64,000 nucleotides of DNA from Fuerstiella sp. (lineage in GTDB: Bacteria > Planctomycetota > Planctomycetia > Planctomycetales > Planctomycetaceae), in contig JALHMY010000022.1 of NCBI GenBank assembly GCA_022843805.1, positions 39,570 to 103,569 of the forward strand, given 5' to 3'. This document shows, one piece after another, positions 17,491 to 26,053 of the stretch. How positions within the stretch are numbered: the first letter of the stretch is position 1; every line of letters begins with the position of its first letter. The position numbers and the translations under genes were made by a program. The notes beneath the pieces were generated by a model. That model saw nothing but the letters and a program-made list of their open reading frames with translations. It ran no database searches and had not been told where the DNA came from.

Positions 17491-19305
17491 CTATTTAGAA
17501 TCATTCGCTATACGTTCTGCAATTTCCTCACATTGTTGCAGTTTTACACCCATTTCCTTTAGATTGTGCTTCAGACTGGAGTCACTCGTTGAGGATTGAT
17601 AGGCGGTATTGTGGGCAATCGTCGCCCAAATGTCTTGAAATACAGTGCGCAGCTGAACCTCGCAAGGGACGGGATGAGAACCGCCATCTTCAAGGTAAGT
17701 ATCTACCTGAAAAATCAAATGAACGGCACGATATCCGTCTGATGTGGCAACACCAACCCAATCTCGCTCTGACCGCTCAATACCGGGATGCAATTGGCAG
17801 CCGGCCGCAATCGCCCTTTGACTTTGCAGAAAACTCTGAATCCCCCTGACACTCGAAATCGTCGGACATACAGCGCGTACTCCTGCAATATCCTCCATTT
17901 CCTCGAATCGCGACGTTGATTCTTTCACGCGGTGGATGAGTTTATCGAGGATCGAATTGACGGTCTTTACTCGGGACTCTATGCGGATTGTTCTCCGAAG
18001 CTGATCGCGCGATTGATCGCTCAGAAGGTAGAATCGCAAAAGGTTTTCCACCGTCGCGATGGCCTGTCGGCAGCGAGTCTGCCAGCGATCAAGCCGTAAA
18101 AGATCGAGTGGCGTGATGCCGGATTCTGAGGCGAGCTCTGCGTCGACTTGAATGCCCAGTCGCGCTGCCTCAGTAGTAACCCGTGCCCTTCGATCCGCTT
18201 CAGAGATGATCAGCCGATGCGCCAGGAACTGCACAACGATTGATGCCGCATCCAGTGTCAGCCAATCTGGAGCATTTACGGATTCGTCAAACACAAGTAC
18301 CGCAACGAACGTCCTTCCGGGCCCCATCTGAACCGGGACCGTGTAGATAGTAGCACTTCGTCTTACTTTTGATGTGAGCGGGAACTTGCTCGCTGATTGC
18401 CCTTTTAGGATTTCGGGACAGTCGTTGATTGGTGCATTGAAAACATCACCCTCGAATGAATCCGCATCAGATGCACTAACCAAATGTAGCGTATTCGCAT
18501 TCTTGCCGACGACTCGCCAAATGCTTGAGTGAAGTGTTCCGAAGACTCGGTTCAAAATCACTGTGATGTCATGCAACTCCAGAACTTTGCCTGATGACGC
18601 CGTTACGCACTCACTTATGGCTTGTCCTAGATTCTGCGGAGTTGGCTTGTCACGCGTGAATCGCTCCTCTTCGAGTGCATCAATTTGTGCCTTTGAGAGG
18701 ATTGAACGATAAACCTGCTCAAACTCGTTTCCGAGCGAGCATCTGGCGAGCAGCGGCAAGTAAAGCAGTTGGGCTTTATCTACCACTTTGCGATACAACC
18801 GCTGTGGCGTCATATTTGGCCGACTCATATTGTGCATGCTGTCACACATCTTGACAAATACAGCAGTTGGGCCAGCGATCACAATCTGGTCCGTGAAATC
18901 GGTATTGCGGGAGTCTTTGCCTTTTCCGACTACGCCCGCGGGAGGTTTCGTCAACGCCTCTACCACATTTCGCACATCCGCCCCTGCAATCTCTTCAAGC
19001 ATCGCTTGATTTATTTGACTGTCTTCAAGAAGGTCATGTGTCAACGCGACGCACACGACCGTTTCCAGATCATGGGTAAGGATCTGCTCGACCATCGGGA
19101 AGTACTTCATCGCGAGAACCGCAACGCCAACGGGATGAACAATGAACGGGATTCGGACGTTTGGAGTCCGCGCATCTCGTAATTGTCCGCGATGGCCATC
19201 GCAAGCGAGTCGCAACGTGGCCTTCACGCGATCGGAGGCAGTCTTACCACTTGCACTTTCAAGCGTCTGCAAGAGTTCTGTGTATGTGTGTTTTACGGTA
19301 GCCAT
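17491..19305 (-). CDS. HD - GAF-like - RelA/SpoT synthetase protein (atypical alarmone enzyme)
   Basis: 604 residues in three parts. HD domain (about 25-205): H38, FIVHP (H57), THDLLED (H90-D91), VKMCDSMHNM (D155, N159). GAF-like sensor (about 235-370): strands such as SSIWRVV and FVAVLVFDE, ending ASIVVQFLAHRLI. RelA/SpoT nucleotidyltransferase (about 430-590): RIESRVK (R445, K447), MEDIAGVRAV (D472, R477), DGYRAVH (Y525, H529), CEVQLRT (E549, R553). Key residues of hydrolase and synthetase look intact. It lacks the TGS, helical and ACT regions of housekeeping RelA/Rel, and the GAF-like insert is unusual. It probably makes, and perhaps breaks down, (p)ppGpp-like or other pyrophosphorylated products in response to a ligand. 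It leads an apparent operon with the HD hydrolase and the metallo-beta-lactamase. Confidence 0.8.
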   Translation of the reverse strand: MATVKHTYTELLQTLESASGKTASDRVKATLRLACDGHRGQLRDARTPNVRIPFIVHPVGVAVLAMKYFPMVEQILTHDLETVVCVALTHDLLEDSQINQAMLEEIAGADVRNVVEALTKPPAGVVGKGKDSRNTDFTDQIVIAGPTAVFVKMCDSMHNMSRPNMTPQRLYRKVVDKAQLLYLPLLARCSLGNEFEQVYRSILSKAQIDALEEERFTRDKPTPQNLGQAISECVTASSGKVLELHDITVILNRVFGTLHSSIWRVVGKNANTLHLVSASDADSFEGDVFNAPINDCPEILKGQSASKFPLTSKVRRSATIYTVPVQMGPGRTFVAVLVFDESVNAPDWLTLDAASIVVQFLAHRLIISEADRRARVTTEAARLGIQVDAELASESGITPLDLLRLDRWQTRCRQAIATVENLLRFYLLSDQSRDQLRRTIRIESRVKTVNSILDKLIHRVKESTSRFEEMEDIAGVRAVCPTISSVRGIQSFLQSQRAIAAGCQLHPGIERSERDWVGVATSDGYRAVHLIFQVDTYLEDGGSHPVPCEVQLRTVFQDIWATIAHNTAYQSSTSDSSLKHNLKEMGVKLQQCEEIAERIANDSK

Positions 19306-19503
19306 CCTGCGAAATCTACCTAAGTCCTACCTTTTGGGCATTGTTCAATTTCTGACAAGAAAATCTCTATCTGGTTCGCGCAACATCAACTCGTGGCCAA
19401 TGACCAGAGCCTATTTGCTGAAAATTCTTGCCGCTTTTTTCGTTCACCGCCCCGGTTTGCCAGTAGCGTTCCACAAACGACATTGTATCCAAGACCTCCG
19501 CGG

Positions 19504-20181
19504 CTATTCCATCTTTGGTTTGATTTGCTTCTCAAAGTACTTCCCGAGCTGCTCATAATCGCCTTTTACGCCCTTGTCCAGGCAGTCCTTCCATTCCGGA
19601 CTGTTCCGCACCTTCGGCACAACGATGTAGTCGTCACCCCAGAACCGAAGGCAATACAGCACGAGCATGCGAGCCGTTCGCCCATTGCCATCTTGGAACG
19701 GATGAACACGAATAATCAAACTGAACAACTCCGCGAGAAACATCCCTTTCTGGAGCTTGGTTTTTTCGCGAAATCCTGATACTTCCGAAAGCTTCTCCTC
19801 GATCGCATTCAGTCCCTTGCTCACATGCTCTGAATTCCACGGTACGGTGCCGCCAAAATCCGGAACGAAATCCTCCGTGCGCATTGCCACATTCTCCAAC
19901 TTTACCCCGTACGTCACGGCGTGTATCTTGACGACAAAGCCAAAACTGGGTTGCCGGAAACGCCAGTACTTCTCGATGGCGTAAAGACAACGTGTCTGGT
20001 TAGTCACATCGGTGCAAAAATTGGAAGTCGGTTCCGATTCTTCAAGAACAGCCTCCTCAGAGTGGCAACAACTGAATAGAGATATCGCACTGTCAGTCAC
20101 TCCGAACACATCTGCCAAGTCATGGTTTCCGTATTTTTTGGAAACAGCTTCATGTATGAGCCTGCCGATTGTATGTTCCAT
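19504..20181 (-). CDS. Fic domain protein
   Basis: 225 residues from the ATG at 20181 (a TTG at 20199 is an alternative). HPFQDGNGRTAR is a full Fic active-site motif with the catalytic histidine (H160 in this numbering), and PWNSEHVSKGLNAIEEKL ahead of it fits the usual Fic helices. Fic enzymes transfer AMP or related groups onto proteins. I see no clear inhibitory (S/T)xxxE(G/N) helix in the protein, and no small antitoxin gene beside it, so how it is kept in check is unclear. It lies between the large nucleotidyltransferase-kinase gene and the alarmone gene on the same strand, with about 200-bp gaps on both sides. Confidence 0.85.
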   Translation of the reverse strand: MEHTIGRLIHEAVSKKYGNHDLADVFGVTDSAISLFSCCHSEEAVLEESEPTSNFCTDVTNQTRCLYAIEKYWRFRQPSFGFVVKIHAVTYGVKLENVAMRTEDFVPDFGGTVPWNSEHVSKGLNAIEEKLSEVSGFREKTKLQKGMFLAELFSLIIRVHPFQDGNGRTARMLVLYCLRFWGDDYIVVPKVRNSPEWKDCLDKGVKGDYEQLGKYFEKQIKPKME

Positions 20182-20384
20182 TTCGTAACACTTCTGCAAA
20201 CACCATATTCAATCGGCACTCACAACGGCGATGGCCCCAATGCCAATCCCCATTAACCATAAGAAATTCGCGCAGCAGACGTTGCAAAACCACCGCACTG
20301 CCAGATACAACAACTCCCCTAGGGCCAATGAACTAGGCGTAGACCCCCGACTCTCGCAACTCAAGGAGTGCCCCCTCTGCCGCC

Positions 20385-23300
20385 CTACTTGCCATCAACT
20401 TGAGCCTTGTCTCTAGTAGACATCGCCTTCAGGAAGAAAAAGAGCAAACGCGCAGCGGACGAAAAACGTAGCAGCCCAGCGCGTCCCTCAACGAGCTTGA
20501 TCAATCTGATGTTGCTAAGATTCTCATGATCTTCAATGATTATGGAATCATCGAAGAGCCAGTCAATTTTATCGAGTAATCTTAGATCTCTCTCTTGCAA
20601 CCCTCGCATTGCATAGACGCATTCCTTCATTGCGGCCGAAAGAAGCATTCGCGCCCAGTGCAATTTCATTGATTTTTCCTTTCCACCAGGCTCATAGAGG
20701 ACCACTGTGCCCAAAATGCGCCTAAAAACCCCAATCAGAGCATTGCTCTCAGTCAATCCCGCAACGCTCTCAATGCTGTACTCCGCCCCATTCACTCCGA
20801 TGGCGTGAGAAAACGTATGAATGCTATTCTCGAGAAGACTTTGAAAGACGGCCGCCAAGAATTTAATTCCTTCATCGGTGAGCTTGACTAGCATTATCAG
20901 ATCGTCATTAGACAGCGCTTCTTCAAAAACAGAAATACACCCAGTGATCGCCTCCACTGCGAGATTCACGCAGAGCCGTATTTGATCCGCACCCCTGAGC
21001 CCGTTGCCTGTATGCTCAAAATCGATCAGGAAGAATGTGTCGAGACCCTTCGACCAGGTAAGATTACGCGCATTCAAATCACCATGAATGATGCCGACAG
21101 ACTGCAAAAGAGCCTCGTTGCCTCCCCCGGGTTGCCTCACCTTGGATAAAACACTTGGCCAATCCTGCCTTGCTTCGACAATCTCCTTCAGAAACTCGAA
21201 GGCAGACCTTGTCTTCACTAAGTCACAGAATTGCTTTAAGCAATCATTTGCCTCTTCGACATCAGCGCGCTTTTCCAACCGGAATGAGTTCGATACTTTT
21301 TTTGCAGACGGCACGTTGACTTGCTGCCCAGGTTGATACGCAGGAGAACGCCACAGAACAGCATGTTCGTAGAAAACGGTTTGAATTTTGCTGAAGATTA
21401 GCTGGAGACTTGGTATGTCACTTAATCCCTCGGCAGAATCGGCCATCCGCGGAAAGAGGTGTGCCGTAACCACATCAAGAAGAGTTCTTACATTTGGTGA
21501 GAGGCCCCCAGAGACGAGGTCCGAGACGAGAATTCCATCGGCGTCTTCTTCGACGTGCCTAAAGTCAAAGGCCATGCTCTTTTCCCGAAGTATTCCGCTT
21601 TCTCTACCTTTCCAGCCGCTGGTTTCAAAATCAAATGCCCCATTGGGGATCTTTGCGGCATTTACCAATCGATACCTTACCCACTTGCGGTAGTTATCCG
21701 CTTCTCGGTCAACTCTTTCTGCGGATGATAGCTTAACCACCTGTCGAAGTTCACCGTGGACGCGAGCTATAAACATTCCAGTTGCGCTAAACCCAGGCAT
21801 CATGCGGGAAAATTCCGGACCGTCGGCATATGGAGAGATTCGATCACCAAGAGTTTGGGACAAACACATAAGATAGCTCGACCATGTGAAATTTTCAGGA
21901 ATTGCCTCCAGGAAATCCAGCGTTTCGTCATTTAGCAATCCTATCAGCGTGGCTCTGTCGGGTTCGACTGATCCCTCTCTGCTACCGTCGAAAAGAATCT
22001 GAAGATAGTCCAACAGATATTGCATGCGCAATGAAAGAATTCTGGAACGTTCACGCGGCAATGGTCTAAGGTTAGTAGTTAGCCAATTGTCACGACGAAG
22101 GATTTCCCGTAACCTATCTGCTGCTTCTTTCGATATTCTAAACAACTCGTAGTTTCGCGATGCCGCATCTAATAAAGACGATAACGCATTTGCATCAAGC
22201 TTCTGTGTATAAAAGAGGAGGCGCTGCAGGCGATAAGGTAAGCTCTCCGATAGCTCGTCCTTCGCATCAGCAACGTTTGTATAGCTGGCACTCTCAGACC
22301 ACTCTAGTCGATAATCCTCTTCAAACGTCGTATGTATTGAAGAGCGGTAGTCGATTGGGGAATGATGATGCGACACAGACCTGATTAGTGCAGCGATGCC
22401 AGAGAATATTTTTCGAAGGCTTTCAATGTCACGGTCTGAGAAGCCGTCCTCGAATGAACTCTCGATCGCAAAAATGCCCCGGGGCAGGTAGTAATGTGTT
22501 TCCTCTCGTCTCGAGGTGGCATCTATGGCCGTTTTCGACGTACCTCGCGGGACAAACGAATCACCGTGTACACGTTTTCCTTCTACAACAAAAGCAGCGA
22601 TTGATTTCACATCCGCCGATGTGGGGCGCTGCAGAAGATTCCAGAGGTCTGCCTCGGGACTTGCGTTGGCTAGAACAAGGCAATCACTTTCGGGAAATAG
22701 TTGCTTAAGGATAGCCGGATCACCGATGCTCTGATAGCGAATTGAAAATTCCTTAGATAGGGTGACATGTTCAACTTCGTCGGAGTGGTGTTTATGCAAT
22801 GAGCCTGATGTTGTGGCTACGACCGCCCCCTCCTTTGAGGAAAGATATTTCCAAAGAAGAAACTCCGTGGCAGTGGGAATCTCCTTATGCGCAACGAAGT
22901 AGGCAACTTGAATATAATCGGGCTCAGTGCTGTAACACTGTGGATAGACGCGAAGTCTCGGCACTACTGTTGCCTCTTGCCCTACGGTCGACGTCTTCTT
23001 GAAAGACGTCGCAAGATAAAATATTTTGGCTCCTTGGACTGACTGTTTTACGCTGTCGGTCGATTGTGTTGCTGTCTCACCGCCACCATGACGGCCAATC
23101 ATGTGGGACTCCAACAGTGTCGTCATTCGCTCTATTGAGAACGCAATTTTGTCTGCAAGTGCTACATCATCTCGTGAGAATTCAGGCAGTAGTTCGGCTA
23201 CGAGAGCGAATCCATCCGACTCAAACAACTTTGAGTCAATCTTTGCAATCAGATCTAGCCCTTCAAATAGTCTTTTCCCGTAGTCTTCAAGGTTGGAGGT

Positions 23301-24941
23301 CGAAACGTTCTTTGACAACTTTGTCTGCTTGCTCGGGTAATAGACAGCCAGTAGATGCGCGATCTTTACACTCTGAGCGTCCCCGGACCTAGTGCGTCCT
23401 GCAAAAAAAACGGCGTTCACATTCTTGGCACGTTCGGAGAGTACGGGATCTTGGTTGGGGTCGGATTCCAAGTCGCACAGATCAGAGATGAAGCCGTCAA
23501 TTCGTTCAACGAACCGTCGTTGATTTATCGTTCGCGCCTGATTTTTCGATTTCTTTCTGTTAGAAGTTTTCGTTTTATGCCAAGCAGCGAAGACCGTCTC
23601 TGGTTTCAGGTCAGTATTGACCCCTTCTGAGCACCAAGAGATATCATCGAATGCCCCCGCTTGAGGGAGGTCGAACGGCTTTTGCTTCTTCCGAAGAAAG
23701 GGAGTGAGGCTGCGCGGGGCTGAGTAGACTGGACGGATATAGTCTTTCTTTTCACAGAACGAAGACCGAACTGTGATTATCGCCTCGTTTGTGTTAATGC
23801 CTAGGGCCATGAGGATTGGCTGTATGGCCGTCTCAATAAAATCCTCATGAAGCTGTACGATCGATGTTCTGGTGCGCTCGTCGGTGGAAAGCCACTTGTT
23901 GATAATCTGCAGAGGATCCTGTTCTGGTTTCTGATTCTTCGGCTTTGCCATCTGTTTTTCAACTGCAACTTTAGGGTTTACACCTACGGACATCGCTACA
24001 CGAACCTTTGGGAGATTGAGATTGCGGCCTGATTCGGCCGCTGATTCCAGACGTTCGATGGCATCACCGAGCAATCGTTCGCCTGCGGTTTTCAGTTGTT
24101 CTATTGTCGGGGATTGTGAGGAAAGGAGACCGTTTGCACAAGTATGTAGGGCTTCTTCCAGATCAGCGTTACTATTCAAGAGGGCACGCAGGCCGGCTCC
24201 GGTTTTCTCGGCAATCGAAGCCCAAGTCTCTGGAAAACAGTCCAGGAGCGCTGATCGCCATGCGTCAGCCCACGCACTGTAATCATCCAAATCCGCCAAG
24301 ATCGTTATCGCGAGAACTCGCCCAAGATCTTTGTTACTGCGTTTGATCAACCGCTCCGCAAAGAGTGAACTCATTTGGGCTGGTTTGATGCTCGGATGCT
24401 CCAGCAGATTGGCCAGTGCCATGTTCATCGGCTGAGCATACCTGATTCCGAGCTCACCCACCGGGAGTGCGTTGTGAGCGGTTAACGAAAGAAACCGAAA
24501 CGTGGGCAATCCGAAATGTCCCTGTGGTAATGCCAGCCGTGTCCATTCCTTTCCCTTCACCTCACTGGACTTTGGCACCGTCAGCAATTCGAGAAACCAC
24601 GCCTGTTCAGAGTCTTCTTGCGCTCCGGGTGGATACAATCTTACCACTGGCAGTTGGTCGACCGGAGTTTCGGCATTTCCCGGCGTTTGGGCGTTTTTGC
24701 TTTGTTGCTTCCAACCAGCCGCCAAGAGCTTGATTGCGAGGTTCTGTCCAGTTCCAACTGCCGCATGGAACGGCTCCAAAACAACGTCGACGTCCTTTGT
24801 ACGAACCGCTTTGTTTTTGTCCTGGCCAAAGAAGTGAAACCCCGCTGCAAGGCTCCCAATGATAACGATATTCTCATGGCAGTGAGACGGGACGGCGTCT
24901 GCAACTTGGCTCAAAACCTGGAAGGGCGACACGCTGCTCAT
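20385..24941 (-). CDS. giant fusion: AbiEii-like nucleotidyltransferase plus APH-like kinase
   Basis: 1518 residues in one open frame. The N-terminus carries a nucleotidyltransferase signature: VIIGSLAAGFHF (G29-S30) followed by RTKDVDVVLEP (D50, D52), as in AbiEii-type toxins, with a helical region to about 330. A long middle (about 340-1040) has no domain I recognise. The C-terminal third has aminoglycoside-phosphotransferase/kinase features: VVKLSSAERVDRE (K1070, E1080), IIHGDLNARN (H1286, D1288, N1293) and FLIDFEHTG (D1307). Its start overlaps the stop of the AbiEi-like regulator gene by four bases, so the two are coupled. AbiE systems are two-gene type IV toxin-antitoxin modules whose toxin is about 300 residues; a toxin fused to a kinase of this size is not one I know. 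No signal peptide or clear membrane helix. Confidence 0.75.
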   Translation of the reverse strand: MSSVSPFQVLSQVADAVPSHCHENIVIIGSLAAGFHFFGQDKNKAVRTKDVDVVLEPFHAAVGTGQNLAIKLLAAGWKQQSKNAQTPGNAETPVDQLPVVRLYPPGAQEDSEQAWFLELLTVPKSSEVKGKEWTRLALPQGHFGLPTFRFLSLTAHNALPVGELGIRYAQPMNMALANLLEHPSIKPAQMSSLFAERLIKRSNKDLGRVLAITILADLDDYSAWADAWRSALLDCFPETWASIAEKTGAGLRALLNSNADLEEALHTCANGLLSSQSPTIEQLKTAGERLLGDAIERLESAAESGRNLNLPKVRVAMSVGVNPKVAVEKQMAKPKNQKPEQDPLQIINKWLSTDERTRTSIVQLHEDFIETAIQPILMALGINTNEAIITVRSSFCEKKDYIRPVYSAPRSLTPFLRKKQKPFDLPQAGAFDDISWCSEGVNTDLKPETVFAAWHKTKTSNRKKSKNQARTINQRRFVERIDGFISDLCDLESDPNQDPVLSERAKNVNAVFFAGRTRSGDAQSVKIAHLLAVYYPSKQTKLSKNVSTSNLEDYGKRLFEGLDLIAKIDSKLFESDGFALVAELLPEFSRDDVALADKIAFSIERMTTLLESHMIGRHGGGETATQSTDSVKQSVQGAKIFYLATSFKKTSTVGQEATVVPRLRVYPQCYSTEPDYIQVAYFVAHKEIPTATEFLLWKYLSSKEGAVVATTSGSLHKHHSDEVEHVTLSKEFSIRYQSIGDPAILKQLFPESDCLVLANASPEADLWNLLQRPTSADVKSIAAFVVEGKRVHGDSFVPRGTSKTAIDATSRREETHYYLPRGIFAIESSFEDGFSDRDIESLRKIFSGIAALIRSVSHHHSPIDYRSSIHTTFEEDYRLEWSESASYTNVADAKDELSESLPYRLQRLLFYTQKLDANALSSLLDAASRNYELFRISKEAADRLREILRRDNWLTTNLRPLPRERSRILSLRMQYLLDYLQILFDGSREGSVEPDRATLIGLLNDETLDFLEAIPENFTWSSYLMCLSQTLGDRISPYADGPEFSRMMPGFSATGMFIARVHGELRQVVKLSSAERVDREADNYRKWVRYRLVNAAKIPNGAFDFETSGWKGRESGILREKSMAFDFRHVEEDADGILVSDLVSGGLSPNVRTLLDVVTAHLFPRMADSAEGLSDIPSLQLIFSKIQTVFYEHAVLWRSPAYQPGQQVNVPSAKKVSNSFRLEKRADVEEANDCLKQFCDLVKTRSAFEFLKEIVEARQDWPSVLSKVRQPGGGNEALLQSVGIIHGDLNARNLTWSKGLDTFFLIDFEHTGNGLRGADQIRLCVNLAVEAITGCISVFEEALSNDDLIMLVKLTDEGIKFLAAVFQSLLENSIHTFSHAIGVNGAEYSIESVAGLTESNALIGVFRRILGTVVLYEPGGKEKSMKLHWARMLLSAAMKECVYAMRGLQERDLRLLDKIDWLFDDSIIIEDHENLSNIRLIKLVEGRAGLLRFSSAARLLFFFLKAMSTRDKAQVDGK

Positions 24942-25996
24942 GTTCTCGCACGATCCTTCAAAAACGCCAGAAATTCCATGGCCTGAGAATCGAGTCGTGC
25001 TTCGTGCAGATCAAGCATACACTCGACTTCGTCCGCCCACGGCAGCCCCGAGCTACCCGAATCAAAGAACATCTTTGGGCGAGAAAGGAAATGTACAGCG
25101 ACTTGCGGCAACTCACCTCGAGCAACTGGCTTGAGACCCGGATCGAGTTTCCGAATAATTGAGTTGATGTCGGTTTGCATTCGCGCATCCACATTCAGAT
25201 CCAGTCGAGGGTTTCCGACCAGATCAATCCCTGGCATATAGTGCCGTGCCCCAAAGGTTCCACCGAGTGCCACGCTTGTCGGATTCGATTCGATGAGCTT
25301 TTCGATCAGCAACTCGGCGGGCCGTGGTCGAGCACCACTGACTGCGAAGCCATGTGTCGAACGAACATGCTCGGCGCGGGCCACCAGTTTAAACCATTCG
25401 TCCTGAGGAAACGATCTCAATGAAACGCTGCGATCAGAACGGCGAAGCAACCATTGTTCAAGTTTGTCCAGAGCCTCTGCAATGGTCGGGTAACTATATC
25501 CAGTCTGTTCGCCCAGTTCTTTGAGTTTCACTGGGCACGACCTTCGAAACCAATGGATCAAAAGTACACGCAGGACGTCTGCCAAGGCATCTGACGTCCG
25601 TTTGGAATTGCGAGCTGTCCGATGCGGCGTGTGGTCAACGACGATTTTGAAGTGTTCCTGTGCTTCAGTTGGAACTTCACCGAACGTCGCCTGTAACTCA
25701 TGTTCCTTGCTGACAATCACCGAAAGTCGTTCGAAAATCTCCGGCTTCAACACTGAACGAAGCCCGTCCCATTCGGTTTCCAATCTGGGGATACTGATGG
25801 CTGGATTCTGAAGGATCAGCACAACCCTGTGGACATCCTTCCAACTAGCACAACGTGCAATCTCCAGACACGCAGACCGCAATCGCCGAACATCTCTAGG
25901 CTCGTTCAGTACGAGAAAAAAGATGCCTCCGAACGCCGCGTCAAACCGCATGCCGGGGAGATTCTCGAGGCCAATGTCAAACTGAAGATCACTCAT
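24938..25996 (-). CDS. AbiEi-like winged-helix regulator/antitoxin
   Basis: 352 residues from the ATG at 25996 (ATG at 26005 also possible). VKLKELGEQTGYSYPTIAEA followed by LDKLEQWLL is a winged helix-turn-helix in the middle of the protein. After it comes a domain with VALGGTFGARHYMPGIDL and a C-terminal WADEVECMLDLHEARLDSQA helix, the pattern of AbiEi-type antitoxins next to nucleotidyltransferase toxins. The frame could be extended to 26050, but that would put the palindromic operators inside the coding region; the shorter start leaves them as promoter. The gene overlaps the following nucleotidyltransferase-kinase gene by four bases. Role expected from AbiE: repress the promoter and restrain the toxin. 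Confidence 0.7.
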   Translation of the reverse strand: MSDLQFDIGLENLPGMRFDAAFGGIFFLVLNEPRDVRRLRSACLEIARCASWKDVHRVVLILQNPAISIPRLETEWDGLRSVLKPEIFERLSVIVSKEHELQATFGEVPTEAQEHFKIVVDHTPHRTARNSKRTSDALADVLRVLLIHWFRRSCPVKLKELGEQTGYSYPTIAEALDKLEQWLLRRSDRSVSLRSFPQDEWFKLVARAEHVRSTHGFAVSGARPRPAELLIEKLIESNPTSVALGGTFGARHYMPGIDLVGNPRLDLNVDARMQTDINSIIRKLDPGLKPVARGELPQVAVHFLSRPKMFFDSGSSGLPWADEVECMLDLHEARLDSQAMEFLAFLKDRART

Positions 25997-26007
25997 TAAG
26001 ACCATGA

Positions 26008-26053
26008 TGCAACTTTGATTTGAAAGTTGCAACTCAAAATTAAGTTGCAACTT
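26008..26053 (-). promoter_or_regulatory. tandem palindromic operator upstream of the AbiEi-like gene
   Basis: AGTTGCAACT (26025-26034) and AAGTTGCAACTT (26042-26053) are perfect palindromes centred 18 bp apart, and a third partial copy (TGCAACTTT, 26008-26016) lies about 20 bp further on. The spacing is close to two helix turns. They sit just before the AbiEi-like start. AbiEi proteins are known to bind inverted repeats at their own promoter, so autoregulation is likely. The promoter boxes cannot be set with certainty. Confidence 0.65.
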
